This document shows positions 45,365 to 53,166 of a stretch of DNA of 64,000 nucleotides, in pieces; within the stretch, counting starts at the first letter, position 1; every line of letters begins with the position of its first letter. This DNA comes from Actinomycetota bacterium (GTDB taxonomy: Bacteria; Actinomycetota; Humimicrobiia; Humimicrobiales; Humimicrobiaceae): assembly GCA_023380915.1 (NCBI GenBank), contig JAMCSM010000111.1:1-64000 (forward strand). Reading direction: 5' to 3'. The translations under genes were made by a program, and so were the position numbers. The notes beneath the pieces are model-generated. The model was given only the letters and a program-made list of their open reading frames with translations. It had not been told where the DNA came from and did not search any database.

Positions 45365-47242
45365 ATGCAAACAGGTAAAAAAGTAATAATAATTGGCGGA
45401 GTGGCTGCCGGGACTTCAGCGGCTGCAAGATTAAGACGAATGACAGAAGATATTGAAATCACTTTATATGAAAAATATAAATACATATCTTATGCGACAT
45501 GCGGGCTTCCGTATTTTGTCTCCGGAAAAATTCAGAATGTAAATGAACTCCTGGTTTCAACTATTGAATCGTTTAATACAAGATTTAACGTAAATGTAAA
45601 GAATTTGCATGAAGTAATAAAAATAATGCCCCGGGAAAAATCAGTCATAGTTAGAAATTTAAAGACAGGCGAAGAATTTACAGATAGTTACGATAAGCTG
45701 ATAATTGCAACAGGAGCTTCGGTTATTGACCTTAAAATTAAAGAAAGCGATGCATCAAATATTTTCAATTTAAAAACAATTGATGATGCCTTAAAAATCA
45801 GAAAATATATTGAAAATCAGGTTAAACCTTATATGTTAATGATTGACAATAAAGAGATAAACTCTGCTCAAATAATAAATGGAGGAATAGAAGAATTAAG
45901 AAAAATAAAAACAAATGTTGTTATTGTTGGAGGTGGATTTATAGGGCTTGAAATGCTTGAAGCTTTTTTAGATAAAAACTTAAGTGTGGTAATTATAGAA
46001 AAGACAAACCAGTTGCTTCCTTCCTTTGATAAGGAGATTGTTGATTATGCAGAAAATTATTTAAATGAACAAGGTATTTTTATCTTAAAGGAAGAAGAAA
46101 TTTCCATCTTTGAAAAAGACAGGGAAGGTATAGTTAAAACGGTAAAAACATTAAGCGGCAAAACCATTGAAACGGATTTGATTCTTATGGGAATAGGAGT
46201 TAAGCCCGAAAACAGTCTTGCAAAGGATGCAGGAATTGAGATTGGCGGGAAAGGCGCAATTATTGTTGATCAGTATATGCAAACCAGTATTTCTGACATT
46301 TATGCTGCAGGAGATTGTGCAGAATGCAATGATCTGATTTCAAATGATAAGAAGAGTTATTATCTTGCATCAGTTGCAAGCAAGCAGGGAAGAATTGCTG
46401 CAAATAATATTGCGGTAAATATTATAGAGGAAAGCCTTTCCGGAAATAATAATATTTCCAAAGAAAGCAATTTAAAAGAAAAAAAATATGTGGGAAGTAT
46501 AGGCACAGCTATAATTAAAATTCTAAATATTGCAGTTGCAAAAACAGGATTAACCTTCAGGGAAGCAAAAAAATTATATCCGGATGCTGAAAAGCTGGAA
46601 ATTCATTTTCGTTCACATGCCGGCTATTACCCGGGTGCCAGCATGATGCATATGATTTTAATTTATGATAAAAAGAACAGGCAAATACTTGGCTTTGAAG
46701 CTATAGGCGGAGATGGAGTTGATAAAAAAACAGACATAATATCTGCTGCAATTGCCGGAAACTTAAAATTTGATGATATAGCTTATTGTGATTTTGGATA
46801 TCAGCCTGAATTTGGAGCAGCAAAGGATCCGGTAAATTTGATTGGTATGATTGGGGGAAATTTATTTGATGGCAAAGTGGAGTTTATAAACTGCGAAGAT
46901 TTAAGAGATATTTTAAATAAAGATGACAGTTATAGTAAAACAGGCAATAAAAGGACTAAAGATTCTAAAGACAGTATTGAAAATCTGACAAAAAATGACA
47001 TATTCATTTTGGATGTGAGAGCACAAAGAGAATTTGATGCCGGCTATATTGAAGGTGCTAATTTAATTCCTATAAATATGTTAAGAGAAAACCTCGATAA
47101 GGTAGATGGATCAAAAACCATTATAATTTATTGCAGGACTGGATACAGAGCATATATAGGTTACAGGCTGCTAAAAAATAAAGGTTTTAAAAATGTAAAA
47201 TGCTTAAACGGCTCATATCTTAGCTGGGATAGAAAGATGTAA
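45365..47242 (+). CDS. CoA-disulfide reductase/FAD oxidoreductase fused to rhodanese (CoADR-Rhd)
   Basis: 625 residues. The FAD/NAD domains (1-about 370) hold IIGGVAAGTSAAARLRR, the redox Cys C46 in SYATCGLPYF, a second dinucleotide motif VIVGGGFIGLE and the FAD-binding YAAGDCAE. The dimerisation domain runs to about 500. A C-terminal rhodanese domain carries C590 in IYCRTGYRA. Such fusions reduce CoA disulfide, CoA persulfide or polysulfide, and take part in sulfur or oxidative-stress chemistry. The stretch between about 510 and 545 is a polar linker. A short copy of the last codons occurs downstream of the helicase (49164-49205). Confidence 0.92.
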   Translation: MQTGKKVIIIGGVAAGTSAAARLRRMTEDIEITLYEKYKYISYATCGLPYFVSGKIQNVNELLVSTIESFNTRFNVNVKNLHEVIKIMPREKSVIVRNLKTGEEFTDSYDKLIIATGASVIDLKIKESDASNIFNLKTIDDALKIRKYIENQVKPYMLMIDNKEINSAQIINGGIEELRKIKTNVVIVGGGFIGLEMLEAFLDKNLSVVIIEKTNQLLPSFDKEIVDYAENYLNEQGIFILKEEEISIFEKDREGIVKTVKTLSGKTIETDLILMGIGVKPENSLAKDAGIEIGGKGAIIVDQYMQTSISDIYAAGDCAECNDLISNDKKSYYLASVASKQGRIAANNIAVNIIEESLSGNNNISKESNLKEKKYVGSIGTAIIKILNIAVAKTGLTFREAKKLYPDAEKLEIHFRSHAGYYPGASMMHMILIYDKKNRQILGFEAIGGDGVDKKTDIISAAIAGNLKFDDIAYCDFGYQPEFGAAKDPVNLIGMIGGNLFDGKVEFINCEDLRDILNKDDSYSKTGNKRTKDSKDSIENLTKNDIFILDVRAQREFDAGYIEGANLIPINMLRENLDKVDGSKTIIIYCRTGYRAYIGYRLLKNKGFKNVKCLNGSYLSWDRKM

Positions 47243-47248
47243 TTTTTA
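47207..47248. repeat. 3' end of CoADR-rhodanese gene, duplicated at 49164
   Basis: AACGGCTC-ATATCTTAGCTGG and the following bases match 49164-49205 over about 42 bases with four differences. Both encode NGSYLSWDR then two residues and a stop. Confidence 0.8.
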
Positions 47249-47264
47249 ACTGGTTTGGTTTTCT

Positions 47265-48947
47265 TTATTTTCTCCGCGCTGTTTTTTTAAAAAACCTCTT
47301 TTTACCTCCGAAAGACGAATTTGGCCTCCGGGTTTTTGTGCCGCCACCACTTGAGCCGTCTACCCTTATCTTCCTTCCTTTATAGACCTCATTTTCAAAT
47401 GAATCAAGGACATCCGGCAAAAAAGGATTCTTTATGTCAATAAAAGAATAAGCCACTTTGACATTTATCCTTTCAAACGCTTCTGCGGACAGTCCTGTCA
47501 TTTCCATAAGATAATTCTGCATCCTGCCTGTATTAAAACCGTCCATGGTGCCAAGGTTTATAAACATGCTGCTGCCTTTTTTATTTGCACCTTTGGCTCT
47601 TATATGATCTTTCTTTAAAAAATCTATATTTAAGTCTTCTTCTTCCCTGTAATATTCTATGAAACGATTGAATTCAAGGGAAACGATCCGTTTTATAAGC
47701 TCGTCCTTATCAATATCTTTAAGCTCATCATATATTGCAGCAAGGTATTTGGAGATTTCCTCCCTGTCTATCTCTACTTTCTGTATCTTTTTCATAAGCG
47801 CCATAAGCTGAGCCTCACATACTTCTACACCGCCTGGTACCTTTGCATAAACAAGTTTTGTGTTTATCTGTTTTTCTATCTGCCTTATTTTATCCATATC
47901 CTTTGTATTGGCAATCGAGACCGTTACTCCTGACTTTCCCGCCCTTGCAGTTCTTCCGCTTCTGTGCGTATAGATCTCTGTCTCGTCAGGCAGCCTGTAA
48001 TTTATTACATGGCTTACATTATTTACATCTATGCCTCTAGCGGCCACATCTGTCGCAACCAGCAGCTGCAGGGACCTATCCCTGTAATGCTTCATGACCT
48101 TGTCACGCAAAGTCTGGCTTAGGTCACCATGCAGGGAATCGGCATTATAGCCGTCATTTATAAGCCTTTCAGATATTTCCTGGGTCTCTGTCTTTGTCCT
48201 GCAAAACACTATTGCAAAAATATCAGGGTTTGCATCCACAATCCTCTTTAATGCCTTATAGCGGTCCTGCTCGTGCACTACATAATAAATATGTTCGATA
48301 TTTTCTGCTGCCGAATTCTTTGCTCCGACGGTGATCTCGTAAGGATTACTTAAATACCTTGATGTTATTGCATGAATTCCATCAGGCATGGTAGCTGCAA
48401 ACAGCCAGGTTTGCTTATCAGCAGGTGTAAACTCAAGTATTGCATCAATATCCTCCTGGAAACCCATATTCAGCATCTCATCAGCTTCATCAAGAACTAC
48501 ATATTTAACGGTAGAAATATTTATCTTCTTCCTTCTTATAAGGTCCGTAAGGCGGCCGGGTGTTGCAACCACTATATGCACGCCTCTTTTTATACTGCTT
48601 ATCTGGTTTTCTATACTTGCACCTCCATAAACCGCAGCTATTTTTACTTCACCAAGATACCTGCAGTAATTCTCAAGGTCTTTTGCAATCTGGACACAAA
48701 GTTCCCTTGTGGGAGCAAGTATAAGCCCCTGTATTGTCCTTGAGTCCGCATTTATAAGGCCGATAAGCGGCAGCCCGAAAGCAGCAGTTTTTCCGGTTCC
48801 CGTCTGAGCCATACCAATAAAATTTCTGCGGCCGTCTTTAAGGATTGGTATTGATTGCTCCTGTATGGGGGTAAGTTTTTCAAAACCCAACTCAATAATT
48901 GCCTTAACTAATTCTTTTCTTATTCCAAATTCTTCAAACTGATTCAT
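47265..48947 (-). CDS. deaD: DEAD-box ATP-dependent RNA helicase with DbpA-type RNA-binding domain
   Basis: 560 residues from the ATG at 48947 (MNQFEEFGI, the usual beginning). The longer frame to 49031 adds a basic stretch unlike the family and is not used. Motifs: Q-motif FEKLTPIQEQS, Walker A AQTGTGKT, PTRELCVQ, TPGRL, DEAD, the SAT-like motif AATMP, ATDVAARGID and HRSGRTARAGK. Residues about 445-525 form a DbpA/CsdA RNA-binding domain (SSMFINLGTMDGF and VKVAYSFIDI), and the tail is Arg/Lys/Gly-rich. Acts in ribosome assembly or RNA decay, often cold-induced. The leader up to the -10 box at 49107-49102 is about 150 bases. Confidence 0.94.
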   Translation of the reverse strand: MNQFEEFGIRKELVKAIIELGFEKLTPIQEQSIPILKDGRRNFIGMAQTGTGKTAAFGLPLIGLINADSRTIQGLILAPTRELCVQIAKDLENYCRYLGEVKIAAVYGGASIENQISSIKRGVHIVVATPGRLTDLIRRKKINISTVKYVVLDEADEMLNMGFQEDIDAILEFTPADKQTWLFAATMPDGIHAITSRYLSNPYEITVGAKNSAAENIEHIYYVVHEQDRYKALKRIVDANPDIFAIVFCRTKTETQEISERLINDGYNADSLHGDLSQTLRDKVMKHYRDRSLQLLVATDVAARGIDVNNVSHVINYRLPDETEIYTHRSGRTARAGKSGVTVSIANTKDMDKIRQIEKQINTKLVYAKVPGGVEVCEAQLMALMKKIQKVEIDREEISKYLAAIYDELKDIDKDELIKRIVSLEFNRFIEYYREEEDLNIDFLKKDHIRAKGANKKGSSMFINLGTMDGFNTGRMQNYLMEMTGLSAEAFERINVKVAYSFIDIKNPFLPDVLDSFENEVYKGRKIRVDGSSGGGTKTRRPNSSFGGKKRFFKKTARRK

Positions 48948-49101
48948 TTTATTTTTGTTCCAATACAAATAATATTTAATAATCCGATGGTTTAAGGTGA
49001 TGTTAAACGAAGGTAAAGATTTCCTGCTCAAGACCTATAAAACTTTAAAGACAGACATCAATCCGTGCATATGGTGATATCCGGCTTTGCATCAATGTAT
49101 T

Positions 49102-49107
49102 ATTATA
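49102..49107 (-). promoter_or_regulatory. -10 box for the helicase gene
   Basis: TATAAT on the minus strand about 155 bases before the ATG; the -35 match is weak. A long untranslated leader would fit cold-shock type control. Confidence 0.35.
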
Positions 49108-49163
49108 ACAGGATAAAAAATTAAAGCACGAAAAATAAAAAGCGAGTTATTTTAAATCAGCGA

Positions 49164-49205
49164 ACGGCTCCTATCTTAGCTGGGACAGAAGGATATAATT
49201 TTTAA
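49164..49205 (+). pseudogene. Relic of the last codons of a CoADR-rhodanese paralogue
   Basis: Reads NGSYLSWDRRI and stop, the same as the end of the gene at 45365 (NGSYLSWDRKM). The helicase gene therefore lies between one complete and one residual copy of this end. Nothing else is recognisable in the 440-base gap apart from the helicase leader. Confidence 0.7.
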
Positions 49206-49387
49206 AAATTTTAATTTTTTCTTGCCTTATAAAAATCTGCCAGTATAATGGTAAAACTAATGGCTAAAATATTATTTTAATAACAATTAATCTATTAAAT
49301 AAAGATTTGTTTAATAGATTAAATAATTTTTTAATATTAAAATAATATTTTACTGCTAAAGCTAAAAAAGAATGTGAGGTGAAGAAA

Positions 49388-49681
49388 ATGGTTAAATCAA
49401 AAAGATATCTGGCAGTTTTAGTTATAGCAATAGCAGTGATAGTTTTAACCTTTGCATTTGTTGGCTGCAAAAAGCAACCTGCTACAGAAACATCTGCTAC
49501 TCAAACTGAAACTTCAGTTGAAACAACAAAGGAAGCTCCGGCAACAGAAACCACCGTTGAAGAATCTACTACAGAATCAACATCTGCTGAAACTACAACA
49601 ACAGCAGCTTCTACTGAAACATCTTCTGAAGAATCATCAACAACTGTTGAGAGCACTACAACAACCAGTGCTTCTAAATAA
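49388..49681 (+). CDS. Small lipoprotein consisting of a Thr/Ser/Glu-rich stalk
   Basis: 97 residues from ATG 49388 (GAGGTG 6 bases upstream; a GTG three codons earlier is less likely). A hydrophobic signal (8-22), lipobox FVGC near C24, then CKKQ and about 70 residues of almost only Thr, Glu, Ser and Ala, without a folded domain. The composition is the same as the stalks of the two solute-binding lipoproteins (23313, 60232) and the hydrolase lipoprotein (54003). May be a surface spacer, or a lipoprotein stalk left after its domain was lost. Function unknown. Confidence 0.65.
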   Translation: MVKSKRYLAVLVIAIAVIVLTFAFVGCKKQPATETSATQTETSVETTKEAPATETTVEESTTESTSAETTTTAASTETSSEESSTTVESTTTTSASK

Positions 49682-49757
49682 TTATGCACTATAATCAGAA
49701 GTACAGATAATTTAAAATAAATTAATATAAATTAATATAATAAATTATTTTAAAATT

Positions 49758-49790
49758 GGATGGGTACAAATACCCATCCTTAATTATCTT
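49758..49790 (+). terminator. Terminator after the small lipoprotein
   Basis: GGATGGGTA (49758-49766) and TACCCATCC (49771-49779), a 9-bp stem with a CAAA loop, followed by TTAATTATCTTT. Confidence 0.75.
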
Positions 49791-49826
49791 TAATTTTAAA
49801 ACTTCATTTTTCATGCATCATTGCTT

Positions 49827-49911
49827 AGTATCATTCTGAAAAGTGATATTAAAAATAATTTAGGGGATTATTGCAACCTCCCTTATCTTTACTTCTAAAT
49901 GAAGATGAGGG
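49827..49911. repeat. Direct repeat, copy 1, flanking the PIN/AbrB pair
   Basis: About 85 bases, more than 90% identical to 50766-50851. On the minus strand it encodes the end of an M23 peptidase (PHLHLEVKIREVAIIP, stop at 49860). Confidence 0.85.
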
Positions 49912-49917
49912 CCACTT

Positions 49918-50352
49918 TTAAGGCATAGATATTAATCTTACAAATTGAGGTGCTATTCTTATGAAGTCATTTACATTCAAGGTTAGTATTTTATCAATAT
50001 TTATCTTTTTAGCAGCACATAAAATCAATCCATCGTAACTTGCTCCGCCGAAGATATTTCCGGAAGCAAGTTCATTCAGTAATCTGATGTAGTCATTAGT
50101 GTTATATTTTATAATCTCAAAGTTTGAAATGACGTTTTCCTTAATTAGATTAACTGCAAGGGATGGGTATATCTTCGGGATTAAAGGCAGGGTTGTTAAG
50201 ATAGAGTAAGATTCCAGGAGCGAATGAACAGAAACTGCGCCATCGATTTCTTTTTTTTTGACTTTTTGCAGCCATGGCAGTGAATTCTCATGCTCTGGAT
50301 GTGCCATTACAAATGCAGCAATTAAAACCGATGTGTCAAAAAATACTTTCAA
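49918..50352 (-). CDS. PIN-domain toxin (VapC-like)
   Basis: 144-residue PIN RNase. Acidic residues: Asp in VFFDTSVLIAAF, Glu in LLESYSIL, Asp in GASYDGLILCAA and Asp in LNVNDFIR. Begins with an ATGA overlap to the upstream AbrB-type antitoxin on the minus strand. The H-x-E-H segment after the first motif (HPEHENS) is typical for one VapC subgroup. Lies between the two copies of an M23 peptidase tail, so it arrived as a mobile module. Confidence 0.85.
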   Translation of the reverse strand: MKVFFDTSVLIAAFVMAHPEHENSLPWLQKVKKKEIDGAVSVHSLLESYSILTTLPLIPKIYPSLAVNLIKENVISNFEIIKYNTNDYIRLLNELASGNIFGGASYDGLILCAAKKINIDKILTLNVNDFIRIAPQFVRLISMP

Positions 50353-50624
50353 AAACTAATGTCCTTTGCTATTTTTTTTATTCTATCTTCCCTATCTTTC
50401 TTTAAGAAATCTCTAAAATCTTCTGTTGGTTCAGAACAGACAACGATAATTCCATCTTTGTCCGTCACAAAAGGAATGGAAATCTCAGGATGAACAATTA
50501 TTCCGTCTTCTCCCTCTTCGAGTAAAACTTCGGAATTAATTCTAAGACCAAAGTCATTTCTCATTTTTTTTGGAATTATAATTCTTCCAAATTTGTCAAT
50601 TTTGGTTTTTATTCTTATTGTCAA
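50349..50624 (-). CDS. AbrB-type antitoxin (VapB-like)
   Basis: 91 residues with the SpoVT/AbrB hairpin core IDKFGRIIIPKKMRNDFGL (about 9-27), then VLLEEGEDGIIVHPE. The acidic/basic C-terminus would bind the PIN toxin, whose ATG overlaps its stop by 4 bases. The pair very likely regulates itself. No relation to the pair at 15189 beyond the fold. Confidence 0.83.
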   Translation of the reverse strand: MTIRIKTKIDKFGRIIIPKKMRNDFGLRINSEVLLEEGEDGIIVHPEISIPFVTDKDGIIVVCSEPTEDFRDFLKKDREDRIKKIAKDISF

Positions 50625-50765
50625 CTTAATAATCTCCTGATTCAGTAATTACTGTTTACTTAATCTTTTATATTTTGTTAATTGCCATTATATTATGGTT
50701 TTTGGCAAATTTCAATGCCAAAATTTCTGTTTCTCAAAATAATATTTTGTTAAAGATTTTTTTCA

Positions 50766-50851
50766 AGTATCTGTCCTGAAAAGTGATATTAAAAATAATT
50801 TAGGGGGTTATTGCAACCTCCCTTGTCTTTACTTCTAAATGAAGATGAGGG
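50766..50851. repeat. Direct repeat, copy 2, flanking the PIN/AbrB pair
   Basis: Matches 49827-49911 with few substitutions and one 1-base length difference. Encodes, on the minus strand, the last 16 or so codons of an M23 peptidase. Confidence 0.85.
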
Positions 50852-50925
50852 AATGTAGTATATCCTGTTGTTCCGACATAACCGATCAACTGGTCTTTCT
50901 GAACAAATTGTCCTATCATACAATA
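50800..50925 (-). pseudogene. M23 (lysostaphin-type) peptidase, C-terminal fragment
   Basis: The minus strand reads GQFVQKDQLIGYVGTTGYTT then FPHLHLEVKTREVAITP and a stop. GYVGxTGxxxGPHLHLE is the zinc-binding end of M23 endopeptidases (here F replaces the G before P). The preceding residues in the frame (to 51009) do not look like this family, so the N-terminal part is gone. Confidence 0.7.
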
Positions 50926-51000
50926 TTTTTTAGAAAAGTCGGGAAACATGATATTATAAATAATCTTTAAAATAATAAAAGACTTAATATAAACATTTTT

Positions 51001-51090
51001 ATGGAACAAAAATATTCAAAAAAAATATCCTCAAGATTAAAAATATCAGATACAAGAGTTTCTGCTGCATTGGAACTTCTCGGATTTTGA
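51001..51090 (+). pseudogene. Short N-terminal fragment, possibly of Tex
   Basis: MEQKYSKKISSRLKISD then RVSAALELLGF and a stop. The pattern of a short helix pair (ISxxLxISxxxVxAAxxLL) resembles the start of the RNA-binding protein Tex, but the following GATIPFIARY is absent and the frame runs into a VapBC relic. Weak call. Confidence 0.3.
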
Positions 51091-51220
51091 AAATTTGATA
51101 AAAGATTTAAGAGATGAAAGGATAAAAAAGTCATCGGAAATGAAGATTTTTTTTGATACCTCAATTTTAGTAGCAGCTTAACATAAAACCCACTATCAAA
51201 TATTACATCAATTAAACAAA
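51089..51220 (+). pseudogene. VapBC relic (antitoxin tail plus toxin start)
   Basis: The frame reads NLIKDLRDERIKKSSE (antitoxin-like tail) directly followed by MKIFFDTSILVAA, a stop, then HKTHYQILHQLN. MKIFFDTSILVAA is the start of a PIN toxin and mirrors the intact toxin at 50352 (MKVFFDTSVLIAA). The stop and lack of the rest show it is dead. Opposite strand to the intact pair. Confidence 0.65.
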
Positions 51221-51805
51221 AGTAATAAATTCTTTTATAATAACTACAATATAAACAATACCCAGTAATAGCCATCCCCACAGTGGCAAGATAAATGGTG
51301 TTCGTGCTTTATATTGCAAAAATTTATCACCAAACTTCGGCAATAATCTTGTTTTTTCTTCATATCTTGAAGCAATTATTGCAATAATTAAAAGAATAGG
51401 CATTTCAAGAAAAAGTTTTAATGTTCCAAACACAAATATAGTTCCACTTATAATCAGGATATGACCTAAATATAGAGGATGCCTTATCCACTGATAAGCA
51501 CCATCTATAGCAAGACTTTCAGGTAAAGTATGCATTTGACCGGGTATTTTAATAAGAAATGGTATTGCCCTCACCCAAAGAATAAGTGCAGTTAATATCA
51601 TAAAAAGCCCAATAAAAGTAAAAATATTAAATAAAAAATGATTAAATGAAAGATATATGGAAATAACCCATGGACCATATAAAATTATTATATTTACAAA
51701 CCCTAACAAGAATCCAAACAAAGTTTTCTGTAATATCCTATATTCGATCCAGCCAATAGGAAGTACAAGCAAGGAAATAATTGGCAAAAGATAAATTGAA
51801 ATCAT
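51212..51805 (-). CDS. Isoprenylcysteine/phospholipid-type membrane methyltransferase
   Basis: 197 residues with five or six transmembrane helices. The SAM-binding signature is at the C-terminal half: DGAYQWIRHPLYLGHIL (RHPxYxG) followed by SRYEEKTRLLPKFGDKFLQYKA (the E-E and YxxxT-type motif). This is the ICMT/PEMT/NnrU-like superfamily; bacterial members methylate lipids or unknown small substrates. Function cannot be narrowed. Single gene in a region full of relics. Confidence 0.75.
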   Translation of the reverse strand: MISIYLLPIISLLVLPIGWIEYRILQKTLFGFLLGFVNIIILYGPWVISIYLSFNHFLFNIFTFIGLFMILTALILWVRAIPFLIKIPGQMHTLPESLAIDGAYQWIRHPLYLGHILIISGTIFVFGTLKLFLEMPILLIIAIIASRYEEKTRLLPKFGDKFLQYKARTPFILPLWGWLLLGIVYIVVIIKEFITFV

Positions 51806-51933
51806 TTATAACCTTCTATTCAATATCCTTATCACTACCATGTCGATGGATAAATAAGGATACTTTAATTAATTGATTTAAAAGCAATAAGATTATCTTA
51901 ATTTTTAATTAACAACTTAAAATATTTTAAAAT

Positions 51934-52062
51934 TTATTGACTGCGTGGAGAAGAGACAGACTGTCTTTCAATTAAATTAGGCTCCAAAATTATTTTTTTA
52001 TCTTTTAGCCTTTTCCCCTCAATTAAATTTAACATTAAATTCATCCCTGTTTCTCCCAGATA
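51934..52062 (-). pseudogene. LacI family regulator, C-terminal fragment
   Basis: Minus strand reads YLGETGMNLMLNLIEGKRLK then KKIILEPNLIERQSV to a stop at 51934. Several LacI proteins end with GxxxxxLLxxIxGxxxxxxxIxLxPxLIxRxSV. The rest of the gene is missing, with stops just upstream. It diverges from the isomerase relic at 52122, so the two were probably regulator and target of an eroded sugar locus. Confidence 0.7.
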
Positions 52063-52121
52063 TTATAGCTTTTAATTTTTAAAGTAAAGATTTTTTTAAT
52101 TAAATTTAACGGGAGAAGATT

Positions 52122-52340
52122 ATGAAACCTAAAATCAGTTCTCATCTTTGGGTGCTCGGTTCCTTTTCTGAAAGATATGTACCTTCAGGCTATTTTGAAG
52201 ATATGAAGCTGGAGGAAAAACTTGAAATCATGTCCGCAACAGAAGGATTTGACGGACTGCTTATTTTTTATCCAACAAATCCTTTACCGAAAGATCCGTC
52301 TAAAATAAAAAAATTACTTAAAAATTATGTGTTAAATACA
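52122..52340 (+). pseudogene. Sugar isomerase/epimerase (TIM barrel), N-terminal fragment broken by an IS end
   Basis: The open frame to 52436 starts MKPKISSHLWVLGSFSERY, VPSGYFEDMKLEEKL, MSATEGFDGLLIFYPTNPLP, like the first strands of xylose-isomerase-like barrels, after a GGGAGAAG ribosome site. At about residue 72 the sequence changes into IS-like DNA (YTSCTHKYK...) and the barrel never continues. Confidence 0.65.
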
Positions 52341-52354
52341 TATACATCGTGCAC

Positions 52355-52545
52355 CCATAAGTATAAGGACATAGGTTACTTTAATGAATACTTGTTTAAA
52401 GACATCGTACACTTATTACCTATATGCTGTGCTTAAGAATCAATTATATAAGCCAGCTAATAAACCTCTGGGTAACCTATGTACTTGTATTTTAACTCAT
52501 TAACATGGGTAACCTATGTCTTTGTATTTATTACTTAGCATATAG
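52355..52545. mobile_element. IS end remnant or small MITE-like insertion
   Basis: GGGTAACCTATGT occurs at 52470 and 52507 (period 37). Its inverted form, AAGGACATAGGTTAC, occurs near 52366. Such short repeats at both ends, with repeated copies inside the end, are like IS21-type termini. There is no transposase, so the centre is deleted. It interrupts the isomerase relic at 52122. Confidence 0.45.
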
Positions 52546-52595
52546 AATGGTAATGTTATATAATTTTTTTAATTGTCAGAATAGGAGGTTTTTTT

Positions 52596-53060
52596 ATGGC
52601 TGCTAAAAAAACATGGAAAGAAAAACTTTATAACTCAAAAGGTTTACCTAAAATTCAGGTTATTGATGAAAAAATGTCAAAAAGATGGGGACTTGGCACA
52701 TTTGTGATTCCTGCGCCCATAGAAGTATTTGAAATTATGAAGAGTGTACCTGAAGGGAAATTAATTACTATTACAGAAATAAGGCAGATTCTTGCTAAAA
52801 AGCACGATACTTCAATAGCTTGTCCGCTGACAACAGGAATTTTTGCATGGGTTTCTGCTAATGCTTCTGAAGAAGCAAGGGCAAGCGGTGAAGATGAATG
52901 CATTCCCTACTGGAGAACACTTAAGTCAGATGGATCTTTAAATGAAAAATATCCTGGAGGCATTGATCAGCAGAAATTTTATCTTGAAGCAGAGGGGCAT
53001 AAAGTTATTAAAAAGGGAAAGAAATATATTGTTGAAAATTTTCAGCAATATCTGTTATAA
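52596..53060 (+). CDS. MGMT-family alkyltransferase-like protein
   Basis: 154 residues. The middle (about 45-110) matches the DNA-binding domain of O6-alkylguanine-DNA alkyltransferases: VPEGKLITITEIRQILA and TTGIFAWVSANA. Where the enzymes have the acceptor PCHRV, this protein reads IPYWRTL, so the alkyl-accepting Cys is missing. It is therefore ATL-like, probably flagging damaged bases for excision repair rather than repairing them, or a different regulator. The C-terminal KSDGSLNEKYPGG and LEAEGHKV follow the family. AGGAGG ribosome site. Confidence 0.75.
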   Translation: MAAKKTWKEKLYNSKGLPKIQVIDEKMSKRWGLGTFVIPAPIEVFEIMKSVPEGKLITITEIRQILAKKHDTSIACPLTTGIFAWVSANASEEARASGEDECIPYWRTLKSDGSLNEKYPGGIDQQKFYLEAEGHKVIKKGKKYIVENFQQYLL

Positions 53061-53166
53061 AAACATCATATAGAAGAAAATCTATTTGTGTACAAGCAAA
53101 CAAGCAGGGACAAAATTTATTATTTATTTCCAGGCATGAATGGAATTATAAGCTGAATAGTATATC

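Noticed and set aside
48948..49031. N-terminal extension of the helicase
   Set aside because: The extra 28 residues are unlike DEAD-box N-termini, and MNQFEEFGI at 48947 is the usual beginning.
49501..49689. Minus-strand frame rich in Val and Asp opposite the small lipoprotein
   Set aside because: It is the mirror of the ACA/GAA repeat codons; the plus strand has the signal peptide and ribosome site.
52441..52550. CRISPR-like spaced repeat (GGGTAACCTATGT twice)
   Set aside because: Only two direct copies plus an inverted one, short unit, no cas genes; better explained as an IS end.
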